DNA from: Pedobacter cryoconitis
Lineage (GTDB): Bacteria > Bacteroidota > Bacteroidia > Sphingobacteriales > Sphingobacteriaceae
DNA: 64,000 nt
NCBI RefSeq assembly: GCF_014200595.1
Contig: NZ_JACHCG010000005.1
Coordinates: 186,001 to 250,000 of the forward strand
Direction of reading: 5' to 3'
The notes beneath the pieces were generated by a model. The model worked only from the letters and a program-made list of their open reading frames with translations, was not told the origin of the DNA and made no database searches. Both the position numbers and the translations under genes were made by a program. Every line of letters starts with the position of its first letter. Positions within the stretch are counted from its first letter, which is position 1. Shown here in pieces: positions 27,129 through 38,400 of the stretch.

Positions 27129-27800
27129 CTAAAGACTGTTATAATAGACAACGAGCTTAACCAGATCAGCATCATTCTTCAGGTTCAATTTATTTGAAGC
27201 AATAAAGGCATTAAGTTCTGCTTCTTTTCCCGGCAGTTCCTTGAGTACTGATTTTTTATCTTTCGAAATAAAGACAATATTTCCCGCCTGATTAACCAGA
27301 TAATAATTAGTAGTAGCTACCACCGTTTTATCCACAGTAGCGGAATTATATTCTCTAGATGTGTTAATCGTTTTAATAGTCTTTTTCAAAAGTTTTGATT
27401 TACCATCAACCATGACCTCATAAAAACTCTTTGCTGAATTAGATTTAACCGCCGGGAATCCGCTTCTGAATACAGTACTATCTGCTATTTCTCCATAAGG
27501 AGCCAATTTGAATTCCTTTACATGATCAACAGCCAATGCTGTTCCATCTTTACCTTTAAAAATTACATCATCATTAATCTGATCATATTTCAGGCTAACC
27601 CCTTCATAAGTTTTGGCATCAGACATGATAACTTTACCAGTTATCCATTCAGGGCTAAGATATGGGGAACCGGAAACATTTTCATATACACTGGTCAACA
27701 ATGGTCGCCCATTGACATCCTGCATATACATTCCCTGCCCCATAGATTTGAAAGCAATTAAAGAAACTATTACAAAACATAAAGAGATAATCTTTTTCAT
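27129..27800 (-). CDS. Secreted protein of unknown function
   Basis: A 223-residue exported protein with a signal peptide ending S-M-G-Q near 22. The mature part begins G-M-Y-M-Q-D-V-N-G-R-P-L and is mostly beta, with G-K-V-I-M-S-D-A-K-T-Y-E-G-V-S-L-K-Y and a late K-D-K-K-S-V-L-K-E-L-P-G-K segment followed by helix. I do not recognise the family but the pattern is common in Bacteroidota. It lies 105 bases after SusD pair 2 on the same strand with a hairpin in between, so its link to that operon is uncertain. Confidence 0.72.
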   Translation of the reverse strand: MKKIISLCFVIVSLIAFKSMGQGMYMQDVNGRPLLTSVYENVSGSPYLSPEWITGKVIMSDAKTYEGVSLKYDQINDDVIFKGKDGTALAVDHVKEFKLAPYGEIADSTVFRSGFPAVKSNSAKSFYEVMVDGKSKLLKKTIKTINTSREYNSATVDKTVVATTNYYLVNQAGNIVFISKDKKSVLKELPGKEAELNAFIASNKLNLKNDADLVKLVVYYNSL

Positions 27801-27838
27801 ATTTTTTGATTTATAAGTTAAAGATAAGAAAGGCCTGT

Positions 27839-27883
27839 ATAAAACGGGCCGGTTTCCCCGAAGAAAACCAGCCCGTTTTTTAT
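27839..27883. terminator. Hairpin terminator after SusD pair 2
   Basis: AAAACGGGC-GGTTT pairs imperfectly with AAACC-GCCCGTTTT. A T run of six follows on the plus side and four on the minus side, so it can end the minus-strand SusCD transcript, possibly with read-through into the next gene. Confidence 0.65.
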
Positions 27884-27905
27884 TTACCGAAAAAAAATAG
27901 AAACC

Positions 27906-29357
27906 TTAATTATAACCAGGATTCTGAGTAATGTTCGGGTTATTGTTAGTTTCTGTCTGAGGGATTGGACCAATCCTTCTAAAATCAGCATAAGGAATGT
28001 TCAAAGCAGCTGTAGGGAACACGTTTGATCTTGTAATAGCTCTTTTTAAACGATTCAGCGTATGTAACCTGTCACCTTCAAACGCAAGTTCTTTTCTGCG
28101 CTCAACCAGGATATCTTCTAATAATTGTGATCCAGCCGACGCATAAACCAGACCCGGATCGCGTTGTGCTACCAGTGTATTCAGATACGTTAAAGCTAAA
28201 GGCTCATTGTTATTTCCTTTTGCTGCTTCTGCTGCAATTAAGTAAACATCAGATACTCTGATTACTTTTTTATCATCCCTGTCATCAGTTACAGATTTAA
28301 ATTTCGTAACGATATAAGCAGGATTTTCAGCATTACTTCTTGCTCCGGCTTTAATCAGAGATTTTCTCACATCCGTTGCACGATATAAATTATATAGCTC
28401 AGGAGCACATAACAAATCACCATATCCATCCTGACTGTACATGTAAGCAAGCTCATCAGTACCCAGGTTCAATACATTATCTGAAACAACTTCAAACAAC
28501 GTCTCATTTTTTGTTGCCGACTGAGGTGCAGTTGCCGCCCAGTAATTAACTACATTACCTGCCGCTAAAAGATTAAATCCGCTATTTTTAATTACATCCT
28601 CAGCGTAAGTTAAAGCTGTTGGGTAATCCCCTTTAAATAAAGCAACCTTGGCCTCCAGGCCACGTGCTGCATATTTAGAAAGATAACCACTACCTCTATA
28701 AGCAACAGCCATAGTGTATGCTTTGTCCAGATCCGCAATTATCTGCGTATAAACTTCACCTACAGTATTACGTTTCGGTTTCAATGTATAATCAAATGTG
28801 AGTACAAGTGGAACTCCCGGACTGGTAGGACTATCCGTATAAGGCCTTGCATAAAATTGCGCCAGCTCAAAATAGCACAATGCTCTTACTGCATAAGCTT
28901 CACCTTTATACTGATCTGTAGTTACACTTTGTGCTAAAGGAGAATTAATAATATTATTTGCCTTTAAAATCGTAGTGTACAGATTTGCCCAGATATCGCG
29001 GTATTCTGTAGCAGCCTGTGTCCAGGTATATGCACCAAAAGTTAAATATCTACCTGAATTTCTTGCAGATACAAACACATTATCTGCTGCCAAATCTCCT
29101 ATTACCGGTATATTCCTCGCAAAACTATTTGTAGTAGTAGATGCGACTGATGCACCACCAAAAGCAACAAGAGCTGACCTAAGCGATGAATAGGTACCAT
29201 TTAAAGCCGCCAGCATATCCTTTTCATTTGTAATTGCGTCTGCAACGTTTAAGCTGGTATACGGCTTCTGATCCAGAAAGCTCTTCTTGCAGGAGTTCAG
29301 CGAACCCAGCACGATGAATCCAGCCAGTATAATTGAATTTCTTATATATCTTTTCAT
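27906..29357 (-). CDS. SusD/RagB-family lipoprotein (pair 2)
   Basis: A 483-residue surface-binding lipoprotein with lipobox L-N-S-C (Cys23) and the mature start KKSFLDQKPYTSL. Tetratricopeptide-like helices fill the N-terminal half (E-A-Y-A-V-R-A-L-C-Y-F-E-L near 150). The C-terminus reads R-R-K-E-L-A-F-E-G-D-R, then IPQTETNNNPNITQNPGY, the classical SusD ending. It starts 17 bases after the SusC 2 stop. Type and ending differ from pairs 3 and 4, so this is the classical glycan-type SusD, though no glycosidase is near. Confidence 0.95.
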   Translation of the reverse strand: MKRYIRNSIILAGFIVLGSLNSCKKSFLDQKPYTSLNVADAITNEKDMLAALNGTYSSLRSALVAFGGASVASTTTNSFARNIPVIGDLAADNVFVSARNSGRYLTFGAYTWTQAATEYRDIWANLYTTILKANNIINSPLAQSVTTDQYKGEAYAVRALCYFELAQFYARPYTDSPTSPGVPLVLTFDYTLKPKRNTVGEVYTQIIADLDKAYTMAVAYRGSGYLSKYAARGLEAKVALFKGDYPTALTYAEDVIKNSGFNLLAAGNVVNYWAATAPQSATKNETLFEVVSDNVLNLGTDELAYMYSQDGYGDLLCAPELYNLYRATDVRKSLIKAGARSNAENPAYIVTKFKSVTDDRDDKKVIRVSDVYLIAAEAAKGNNNEPLALTYLNTLVAQRDPGLVYASAGSQLLEDILVERRKELAFEGDRLHTLNRLKRAITRSNVFPTAALNIPYADFRRIGPIPQTETNNNPNITQNPGYN

Positions 29358-29374
29358 TTTTTTTATCCTTTAAA

Positions 29375-32300
29375 TTAGAAACCTACGTTTACTCCAAAAG
29401 CAATTGTTTTTGGCATATAAACTGTAAAATTTGTTGAACTGGTTGCAAAAGACTCTGGATCATAAGGCAGATTTTTGTCTCTTACCCATGTATACAAGTT
29501 TGATGCTCTGGCATAAACTTTTACACTTGAAACTTTAAGAGAAGTTAACGCTTTTTTAGGCAAATCATAGCCTACAGTAACATCTCTTAATCTAATATAA
29601 TCACCTTTATATAAGAATCTTGTAGATACTGCATTAGAACTGTTAGAGTTATTATAAACGTATTTTGGAACGTTAGTAACATCTCCTGGCTTCTGCCATC
29701 TGTCCATTTGTGCAGCAACTCTGTTAAATGTCGCATTTGCGCCATCTGACTGTGTATAATTTGCCCAGGCATCTCTGATATAGTTACCATAGCTAAAATA
29801 CAACATCGCATCTACACTAAATCCTTTATATTTAAATCCATTGGTTAAACTTCCAAATCCTTTAGGATCTGCCTGTTTTCCAGTGTTTACCTGTTGTGCA
29901 GAACCATAATTGCTTGTTGTTGCCGTTTTAGTTGCATCCGTATACCACAGTGGGTTACCATTTGCCGGATCTACACCTGCCCATTCTCTCATGAACCAGG
30001 TAGTAACGTTAGAGCCGATATCTCTTACTGTTACCCCAGAAATTGCTCTGCTTTGACCGTTAGACAACTCCAATAAAACGTTTTTATTAAAGGCGATATT
30101 AAATGACACATCCCATCTGAAATCACCTGCTATAACTGGTGTTCCCGAAACAGCAATCTCAACACCTCTGTTTCTCATTGATCCAACGTTATTGCTGAAA
30201 GAAGCGAAACCAGATGTCAGAGACAAAGGATCGTCTAATAATAATTTCTCAGATTTTCTTGAATAATAGTCTACATTAAATGCTAGCCTGTTTTTGAAAA
30301 AAGCAAGATCAATACCAATATCAAATGGCTTGTTTACTTCCCATGTCAAATTCTGGTTTCCTACCTGAGATGGAGCACTTCCACCAAGGCCGCTGTAATT
30401 ATAACTACCTCCGAATGCATATAATGCTCTCCAGTCATAGTTACCAATACCAGCATTTCCATTTACACCATAAGATGTTCTGATTTTAAACTGATCTATC
30501 CACTTGTATTGTTTAATAAAATCTTCCTGATCTATATTCCAGCTTGCACCTACAGACCAGAAATTACCGTATGCATTATTAGCACTGAATCTCGAAGAAC
30601 CATCTCTTCTGAAACTCCCTTGTAAAACGTATTTATTTTTATAAGAGATATCTCCTATAGCCAGCATAGAGGCAAAAGTATAGTCTTCATTTGAGCCATT
30701 CGCTGTGTTTAAAACAGATCCTGCTGAAGGAACGTTAAGATCAATATTTGCAGGTAAACCTGTTGTTATTGCAGTAAGTGTATAGCGACTCGATTTTTGA
30801 GCTTCATATCCAGCTCTCACATTTGCTACTAAAGAATGATCGCCCAGCATTGTTGCTGAGTAGTTTAATAAGTTAGTCGCTACCCAGTTAAAATATCTTG
30901 TATAATACCTTGCTGAATTACCTCCTGTATTTCTACCATCACCATAAGTCGGGTTCCAATAAGAATCCTCTTCCAGCGCATTGTAATCTATACCAATTTT
31001 CGAAGTAAATTTCAGGTTTGGAAGAATTTTATAGGCAAGATCTGCTCCACCAATTCCTTTAAGGGCACTGTATGAATTTTTATCCATTTCAATAACCGTC
31101 AGTGGATTAAAGATCGCTCCAGGTGTAAAATCTGTTGGCGAATTATTAATACTTCCATCAGTATTGCGCGGACTTTGATAAGGATTCAGAAAATAAGCTG
31201 CCAATACAGGGTTTCTAAAGGCTCCACCTGCTGAAGGGCCACTTTGACCTGAATTAGATACATTTAAATTAATCCCAAAAGATAATCTATCATTGTATTT
31301 GTGTCTTACATTCACAGCACCCGAGTAACGGTTAAATTCAGAACCTATTACTGTACCTTCCTGCTTGAAATAACCACCTGATATATTAAATTGAGTTTGT
31401 TCAGTCCCACCGTTTGCAGCAATATTATATTGTTGTTGTCTACCAGTTTGTGTTACTAAACCAAGCCAGTCTGTATCAACGCCCTGTCTTGCGGCCCCAA
31501 CAATTGTGTTATCATAGTAATTATAAGCTGCATCAAGATTAGGGATAGGAGTTGCACTTACTTTTCCTGCATTAACCAATCCTTCTGCTGTTAGTTCTCT
31601 TAGCTGAGCAGCATTAAGCGGTTTGTTTACACCACTCAGGAATGCAGATTTTGCGATTCCATACTCTGCATCAACTCTGATCCTGGTTTTACCAGCTTTA
31701 CCTGTTTTTGTGGTTATTAAAACGACACCGTTAGCTGCTCTTGATCCATAAATTGACGCAGCAGATGCGTCTTTCAAAACAGTCAGACTTTCAATATCAT
31801 TAGGATTAAGTCCTGCAAGTGTATTACTTGTTGTTGTATTACGTGAAATATCACCAGAATTGATAGGAACCCCATCAACAACATACAATGGCTGATTACT
31901 TGCGTTTACAGAACTTGTACCACGAATACGAACATCCTGGCTAGATCCTGGCTGCCCGTTTCCTGAAACTGACATTACTCCCGCAACACGTCCTTGCAGA
32001 GCTTTATCAATAGATACCAATGGTGTAGCTTCAAGATCCTTGGCTTTTACTACCCCAATAGATCCTGTCTGCGTTCTTTTTGTCTGCTCACTACCGTAAG
32101 CACCAGTAATAACGACATCCTGTAAAGATTGAACATCGCTTTCTAAAGTGATATTAAGAACATCTGAGTTTGCGTTTCTGGTATGAGAGAGATACCCTAA
32201 TGATGAGAATACCAATTCAACTGAACCTTTATTAGGTACGCTTATTGAGTATTTACCCGCTGCACCGGTTAGTGACCCGGTTTTAGTCCCCTTTACCCTT

Positions 32301-32428
32301 ACGCTCACGCCGGGTATCGGCAGACCGTCTTCTTTTCCGGTAACAGTACCGGTAATGGTTCGCTGCTGAGCCATTGCTGAAATTGCAAATAGCATCATTA
32401 CGAACAAACTTTGTAGAAGTTTTTTCAT
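29375..32428 (-). CDS. SusC/RagA-family TonB-dependent transporter (pair 2)
   Basis: A 1017-residue outer-membrane importer. Signal peptide to about 21; CarboxypepD_reg-like domain with TITGTVTGKEDGLPIPGVSV; a TonB-box-like D-V-V-I-T-G-A-Y-G near 107-115; plug signatures LYVVDGVPINSGD and A-S-I-Y-G-S-R-A-A-N-G-V-V-L-I-T-T; barrel ending in F-G-V-N-V-G-F. No STN domain. It leads an operon with SusD pair 2. Confidence 0.96.
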   Translation of the reverse strand: MKKLLQSLFVMMLFAISAMAQQRTITGTVTGKEDGLPIPGVSVRVKGTKTGSLTGAAGKYSISVPNKGSVELVFSSLGYLSHTRNANSDVLNITLESDVQSLQDVVITGAYGSEQTKRTQTGSIGVVKAKDLEATPLVSIDKALQGRVAGVMSVSGNGQPGSSQDVRIRGTSSVNASNQPLYVVDGVPINSGDISRNTTTSNTLAGLNPNDIESLTVLKDASAASIYGSRAANGVVLITTKTGKAGKTRIRVDAEYGIAKSAFLSGVNKPLNAAQLRELTAEGLVNAGKVSATPIPNLDAAYNYYDNTIVGAARQGVDTDWLGLVTQTGRQQQYNIAANGGTEQTQFNISGGYFKQEGTVIGSEFNRYSGAVNVRHKYNDRLSFGINLNVSNSGQSGPSAGGAFRNPVLAAYFLNPYQSPRNTDGSINNSPTDFTPGAIFNPLTVIEMDKNSYSALKGIGGADLAYKILPNLKFTSKIGIDYNALEEDSYWNPTYGDGRNTGGNSARYYTRYFNWVATNLLNYSATMLGDHSLVANVRAGYEAQKSSRYTLTAITTGLPANIDLNVPSAGSVLNTANGSNEDYTFASMLAIGDISYKNKYVLQGSFRRDGSSRFSANNAYGNFWSVGASWNIDQEDFIKQYKWIDQFKIRTSYGVNGNAGIGNYDWRALYAFGGSYNYSGLGGSAPSQVGNQNLTWEVNKPFDIGIDLAFFKNRLAFNVDYYSRKSEKLLLDDPLSLTSGFASFSNNVGSMRNRGVEIAVSGTPVIAGDFRWDVSFNIAFNKNVLLELSNGQSRAISGVTVRDIGSNVTTWFMREWAGVDPANGNPLWYTDATKTATTSNYGSAQQVNTGKQADPKGFGSLTNGFKYKGFSVDAMLYFSYGNYIRDAWANYTQSDGANATFNRVAAQMDRWQKPGDVTNVPKYVYNNSNSSNAVSTRFLYKGDYIRLRDVTVGYDLPKKALTSLKVSSVKVYARASNLYTWVRDKNLPYDPESFATSSTNFTVYMPKTIAFGVNVGF

Positions 32429-32450
32429 AAAATCTTTGGTTTTTAGTTTA

Positions 32451-32468
32451 GTTAATTAATCCAATATA
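32451..32468 (-). promoter_or_regulatory. Probable promoter of SusCD pair 2
   Basis: On the minus strand TATATTGG is followed directly by ATTAATTAAC, 23-40 bases before the SusC start. The same pair of elements occurs before SusC 1 and SusC 4. Confidence 0.45.
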
Positions 32469-33023
32469 GCCGATTAACCGGCAGAAAAACCTGAAAAATA
32501 AGTCAACATAATCATTATGACAAAACAATGACTAAAACGTTAAAGTGCTGCACAATAAATCATTAACGTCTGATAACACCCGAATAATGAAACTTTTATT
32601 AGCCAAAACAACATTTAATTTAACCAATAAAACATTAAAAGCTTAAATACACAACAATAAATAATTAATTGTAACGTTTGCGGTATTATTTCATTAATAG
32701 TATCTGGTTATCCAGAATTTAGAAGAAAACATTGCAATCAGATGATTTTTAGAAAAAACGATTAATAAGCATAAAAACTGATTTTGTATCTAAATTATCG
32801 CATTTCAAATAATGTATTCAACAGATACTATGTTAGAAGAATAATAATAACCAAAAAAGAAAATACACATATAACTGTAAAGAAACAGTTACAGTTACAA
32901 TTTATCATTTTAGTGCCTTAATTACCCAAGAATTGGTGATACAAAATATCCGGCAAATTGTTTGCTTATATTACCATAATTCAAGACTATTTATATTCTT
33001 TTGTAAGCGTTTAACAATTTCCT
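32469..33023. other. Long AT-rich divergent spacer
   Basis: About 555 bases with no credible gene on either strand. Besides promoter sequence, an 8-bp inverted repeat TAACTGTA (32872-32879) / TACAGTTA (32890-32897) stands 130 bases before the LD-carboxypeptidase start and may be a regulator site. Nothing else stands out. Confidence 0.45.
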
Positions 33024-33923
33024 ATGAACATTCAACCTTCGCATTTAAAAAAAGGAGACAAAATTGCTATTGTCTGTCCTGCAAATAAATTAAAGAAGTC
33101 TATTGCCCCTGCAATAGCACTTTTGGAAAGCTGGGGGCTTCAGGTAATACAGGGAAAGAGCATTCATGCAGACCACTTTCAATTCGCCGGGGACGACGAA
33201 TTAAGAACAGCAGATCTGCAAACATTTTTGGACGATGCTGATATAAAAGCAATTATTGCCGCCAGGGGAGGATATGGAGGCATCCGGATTATTGATCAAT
33301 TAGATTTTACCGCGTTCAACAAAAATCCAAAATGGATAGCTGGCTTCAGTGATACAACTGCTTTGCTTTCTCACGTCCAGGCTGCATTCCATATCCAAAG
33401 TATACACGGCCAGATGCCCGCTTCATTTGAAGCAGGGACTCCGCTATCTTTAGAAACATTGAGAAAAGCCCTGTTTGGCGAAGAACTTCACTACAACTAT
33501 ACCAGCACGGCAATAAACCGCTCCGGCCAGGCAGAAGGAATTTTAATTGGTGGAAATTTATCGCTGCTGGTCGCTATGCAAGGTTCAGTTTCAGAAATGG
33601 ACTATACCGGCAAGATTCTATTTCTGGAAGATGTTGGCGAACATGAATATGCTATAGACAGAATGTTACGTATGTTGAAACGCAGCGGGAAATTAGCCCT
33701 TTTAAAGGGATTAATTATCGGAGCCTTTAATGAGATCGAACCACAGGAAATTCCTTTCGGGCAGACCCCGGAAGAGCTGATTATGGATATAGTCCTGGAA
33801 TACGACTATCCGGTCTGTTTTAACTTCCCTGTTGGCCATATTCCAGACAACAATGCATTAATTGTTGGAAGAGCCGCCATAATGAATGTGGACAATGCTG
33901 AAGTAAAACTAGCTTATCTATAA
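33024..33923 (+). CDS. ldcA: LD-carboxypeptidase (S66 family, LdcA-like)
   Basis: A 299-residue serine peptidase that removes the terminal D-alanine from muropeptide tetrapeptides during peptidoglycan recycling; no signal peptide, so cytosolic. The S66 triad is visible: S109 in A-G-F-S-D-T-T, E202 in LFLEDVGEHEYAIDRML and H272 in P-V-G-H-I-P-D-N-N. The N-terminal motif A-A-R-G-G-Y-G-G (79-86) is a family hallmark. Some S66 enzymes act on microcin-type peptides instead, but the cell-wall role is likelier. It is monocistronic and converges on SusD pair 3. Confidence 0.93.
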   Translation: MNIQPSHLKKGDKIAIVCPANKLKKSIAPAIALLESWGLQVIQGKSIHADHFQFAGDDELRTADLQTFLDDADIKAIIAARGGYGGIRIIDQLDFTAFNKNPKWIAGFSDTTALLSHVQAAFHIQSIHGQMPASFEAGTPLSLETLRKALFGEELHYNYTSTAINRSGQAEGILIGGNLSLLVAMQGSVSEMDYTGKILFLEDVGEHEYAIDRMLRMLKRSGKLALLKGLIIGAFNEIEPQEIPFGQTPEELIMDIVLEYDYPVCFNFPVGHIPDNNALIVGRAAIMNVDNAEVKLAYL

Positions 33924-33934
33924 ATATCACTAAA

Positions 33935-33993
33935 AATTATCCTGTAAAAAAAGCGGCTATCTAAATGATAGCCGCTTTTTTTACAGGATAATT
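33935..33993. terminator. Exceptionally long bidirectional terminator hairpin
   Basis: A perfect 27-bp inverted repeat: left arm 33935-33961, loop TAAAT, right arm 33967-33993. The core A7-GCGGCTATC resembles the hairpin at 1272-1307. T runs occur inside both arms, so it can end both the LD-carboxypeptidase and SusD pair 3, whose stops lie 12 and 8 bases away. Confidence 0.88.
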
Positions 33994-34000
33994 CTTTTAT

Positions 34001-35482
34001 TTAATTTTTCTTACCCCACCAAACCGGAACGTTCAGTGCTATAGTACCCGGGAAGTTTAAGTTACTAACCGACTCGCTATTAGGATAAAGCATTCTTCTT
34101 GGCGGCACAGTAGTTGACGCAGGTGCGGCTTTTGAAATGATCAGGAAGTCAGGATAACCTGTTCTGCGATATTCACTCCAAGCCTCAAAGCCTTGAAATC
34201 CACACATTGCATAATATTTCTGTACGATAATTGCTTTAACTTTTGCCTCAGTCGAAGCTGCTGCGGTTAAAGCAGTTTGTCCGTCTTTTGCAGTAGCAAT
34301 ATAAGTTGCAGCTATCGTAGGATCAGTAATTCCGGTCGCAACAAAACTTGCATTAATTCCTTTTGCAAATAAATCGTTAACATCACCAGTTGCCCATCCT
34401 CTTGCTACAGCTTCTGCTTGCAGGAAGTAACTTTCCGCAGCAGAGATCAACTTAACAGGAGCAAGCGCAGATTGTGCATTGTTAGGACTTGCACCTACCA
34501 AAGCAGAAGGAGTCGATACAACAGCAGTTGGAAATTGAGCGAAAGTTCCTTGCACCAAACTTGTAACATTAGTTGTTCCTGCAACTGGAACATAAAGTTG
34601 AACAACCCTTGGATCATTATTCGCTACAAACTGACTCACAGCTGTTGCACTCGCCACAAGATTCTGTGGTCTGCCTAATCCAACGATTTCACTAAAAAGC
34701 GGGTTATCATTACCACCAGTAGTGCTATATTTAATTGATGCATCCTTAGTCAGGAAAACTGGATTGGTTGCATATAAAGCAGCTATACCTGCACTCGCTT
34801 TAGCAGCATCAATATTAGTTAACCTTAAATAAGCTCTTAGTTTTAAAGTATTCGCGAAAGCTTTCCACTGTGCCATATCACCTTGAAAAACCACATCCTG
34901 CGACCCTGGAGGCTTAACTGCATTAGCTACGCCAATCAAAGCAATTCCTTTATCTATATAAGTGAAAATACTATCATAAACAGCAGCCTGAGGAACATAC
35001 TTAGGCGATAAATTATTCGTTTGCAAGGCATCTCCAACAGGGATATCACCAAATGCATCAGTCGCAAGCTGGAAAGTATAAGCTTTAGTTAAATAAGCGA
35101 TACCTTTTGTTTGCTCAACACCACCCACTTTACTATCAATAATTAGTTGTGCGTTAATTAATGCCTTGGTATAAATACGATTCCACACCTGATCAAAAGC
35201 TGTATTTGCGTCATTATAACGCTCAATTGATCTGTATTGACTCGCACTAGGGCCTTGCGTCCAGAATTGACCCCAGATATTACCATAAACCTGGAAATAA
35301 TTTCCTACTACGGTACCCACAGCAACCTGAGAAACTGGCAACAATAAGTTAGGATCCGCAGTACCAGGCTTATTAGGATCCTGGTTAACGTCTAAGAATT
35401 TTTTACAGCCTGATAAACCTACCACGCCAATAAAAACAAGAAGTAATAACTTCTTAGGATTAAATATATGCTTTGCTCTCAT
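34001..35482 (-). CDS. SusD-like_2-type surface lipoprotein (pair 3)
   Basis: A 493-residue lipoprotein (lipobox L-S-G-C, Cys26; mature KKFLDVNQDPNKP). The motif D-P-N-K-P, then L-L-P-V-S-Q-V and W-G-Q-F-W-T-Q-G near 70-78, and the C-terminal F-E-A-W-S-E-Y-R-R-T-G-Y-P-D followed by P-x-R-M-L-Y-P-x-S-E mark the SusD-like_2 subgroup (PF12771) rather than the starch-type SusD. It starts 12 bases after SusC 3. The subgroup often occurs with peptidases; that the ligand is a peptide is inference. Confidence 0.93.
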   Translation of the reverse strand: MRAKHIFNPKKLLLLVFIGVVGLSGCKKFLDVNQDPNKPGTADPNLLLPVSQVAVGTVVGNYFQVYGNIWGQFWTQGPSASQYRSIERYNDANTAFDQVWNRIYTKALINAQLIIDSKVGGVEQTKGIAYLTKAYTFQLATDAFGDIPVGDALQTNNLSPKYVPQAAVYDSIFTYIDKGIALIGVANAVKPPGSQDVVFQGDMAQWKAFANTLKLRAYLRLTNIDAAKASAGIAALYATNPVFLTKDASIKYSTTGGNDNPLFSEIVGLGRPQNLVASATAVSQFVANNDPRVVQLYVPVAGTTNVTSLVQGTFAQFPTAVVSTPSALVGASPNNAQSALAPVKLISAAESYFLQAEAVARGWATGDVNDLFAKGINASFVATGITDPTIAATYIATAKDGQTALTAAASTEAKVKAIIVQKYYAMCGFQGFEAWSEYRRTGYPDFLIISKAAPASTTVPPRRMLYPNSESVSNLNFPGTIALNVPVWWGKKN

Positions 35483-35494
35483 AATGAGTAATTT

Positions 35495-38400
35495 TTAAAA
35501 TGAAACTTTTAGATTGATACCATAATTTCTTACAGATGGCTGCGCAGTGAAGTCAAACCCTTGTGCATTTGAAGCACCAGAAGAGTTGATCTCAGGATCT
35601 GCGTATACGTTTTCTTTAGCTGTCCATAAGAATAAGTTGTTACCGTACAATCCAATAGTTAATGCACCAAAAGGACTACGTCTTAATTGATCTTTAGTAA
35701 ATTGATAAGCAATACTTGCAGAACGTAGTTTAATGTAAGAAGCATCGATTACATTTACACCAGGAGCAACACTACCAGTATAATAATCTTGTTTGTTATA
35801 AGTTGCAGTAGTATTCACAACCGAAGCACCGTTTTCTATATAAACAGAGTTAGGATAGATAACATTCATTCTGTCTCCACCTGTAATCTCAGCAGCTCCT
35901 GAGAAACTTAAGATATCTTTAGTTCTCGAGAAAAATTTACCACCTTGTTTAGTATCAAATAATACACTTAATGATAACTGTTTGTATTTGAAGGTTGTTC
36001 CCAATGAAGCCTGGTAGTTTGGATTGTAACTACCCAAATATTGCGCACTCTTAGTTTGAAGAGGTAAACCGCTTGATTTACTTACAATAGTTCTGCCTTG
36101 AGCATCAGTCTGGTTAGTAACTCCGTAGAACTCACCATAAGGTCTGCCAACAGCAGCAACGATACCCATTCCACCAAATCCACCGATAGTAACCTGATCA
36201 ACACCAGGTAAAAGTGAAACAACTTTACTATTATTTTTAGTGTAAGTTCCGAAAACTTCCCACGTGAAATCAGTTGTTTTTATTGGAGTACCTCTTAAGC
36301 TTAACTCCACACCATTATTTTGAATTTCTCCAGCATTTAACACACTAAAACCATAACCTGTAGAATTAGGAATAGGAACAGGTAAAATTTGATTTTTAGA
36401 CTTGTTTTTATAATAACTGAAATCTACTGAGAAACGGTTATCAAAGAAACCCAATTCTGTACCCACCTCAAAAGAAGATGTTTTTTCAGGTTTAAGGTTT
36501 GCATTTCCAATAACATTGTCAATCATCAGACCAGGTACATTGTTAAAAGGGAAGGTTGTACCTCCAAAAGCACTATTAATATTTCCACGAACATAGTTAG
36601 TAGCCAATTGATAAGGATCAGTGTCATTACCAACCTGAGCGTAACTTGCACGAACTTTACCATAGGTCAGGTAATTTGAAACTGAAGAACCTTTCAACAA
36701 TTCAGAGAAAACAAATGATCCACTTACACTAGGGTAGAAGAATGAATTATTTTGCGGAGGCAATGTTGAAGACCAGTCATTTCTGGCTGTTGCTTCTAAA
36801 TAAATTAAGTTTTTGTACGAAAGGTTTAAATCTGCATATAAACCAACTAATCTTCTTTTGCTGATCTGGTCAGTTATAATATTAACAGGACCATTGCTAT
36901 TTCCTAAGTTATACCATTCAGGAACAACCAAACCAGAACCTTTATTTGTTGCTGTTTGATTTATATTACTTGATCTCTGACGGATATTATTACCCAACAT
37001 TAAAGATCCTTCAAAATCATCATTGAATTTATGACGCGCTGTAACCATTAAATCATGTACAAATTCAGTAACGTTAAACTGGTCAATTTCATAAGATCCA
37101 ACATTTGTTACTTTATTAGCATCCGGATCATACATATTACCAGAATCGGCTGGAATAAAGCTATATTTTGGAGCGATCAATCTGCGTCGGTCTGAATAAG
37201 TATCAACACCAACTCTTTCTTTTACATCTAACCAGCTTGTAGGCTTATAACCAATATTGAAATTTCCTGTTACACGGCTAATGTTATCAGTATTTTGAAA
37301 ACTTTGTAAAACATAATATGGATTCAGCGTATAAGCACCGTAATAACCATACATATTGTCATGGATTACTCCATCTGCACCTGTATAGCCATAACCATTA
37401 TATTTGTTGCTCAAATCTTTCAAGCTACTCAAATCAATATCTCTTGGCGTTTGATATACGTTATTCAATACTGAAGAACCACCTTGTCCACCACCAATAT
37501 TGGTACTGGCTACATTGGTATAATTGAAGTTAACACCAGCTGAAAATTTATTGCTGAAGTCAGTGTTACCATTAAACCTTACACCATACTTATTATAGTC
37601 ATTACTTTTTCCAGGGAAAACTCCAGTAGAATTCAATGAATTTAAACCTAAATAGAAAGTAGATTTATCAGAACCACCAGAGAAACTCAGGTTGTTATCT
37701 GTTGCAAATCCTGTTTTAAAGAAATCTCTAACGTTATCTTTAACTGCTGAATAGGGTTTCTGTTGACGGACACCATCAATTTGTTGTCCCCAAGGTTGAA
37801 CAGTTCCTGTAAAAGGAGCTCCCCAGCTACCATTTTCTCTTGGATCATTCACATACTGCTGAACACCATTAGTAACCAAAGGATTACCATCTTCATCAGT
37901 TGCATAATAACCTTGTCCATATTGATTCTGGAATTTAGGCAATTTTAAAATTGAAGAGAAGGTATTGGAAGTGTTAAAAGTAATAGAAGTTTTATCAGCA
38001 CCTTTAGTACCACTTTTTGTAGTGATAATCAAGGCACCGTTAGATGCACGCGCTCCATAAAGAGCTGCCGCAGCCGGGCCTTTTAATACCGTTACCGAAG
38101 CGATGTCATCAGGAGCAATATCATTTCCCCTGTTACCAAAGTCAACACTTGATCTGTCATCACCACTACCAGCTGCACTACCGCCAGTAATACTGGAGTT
38201 ATCGACAGGTACACCATCAATAACAATCAGCGCCTGGTTATTTCCATTAATCGAAGATCCACCACGAAGAACGATACGGGATGAACTACCAGGAGTATTG
38301 GAACTTGAAGTAATGTTTACCCCAGCTACTTTACCAGTTAAAGAAGTAATTGCACTTGGATTCCCGCCCGATGTTAATTCATCGTTTTTGATAGTTGGCG

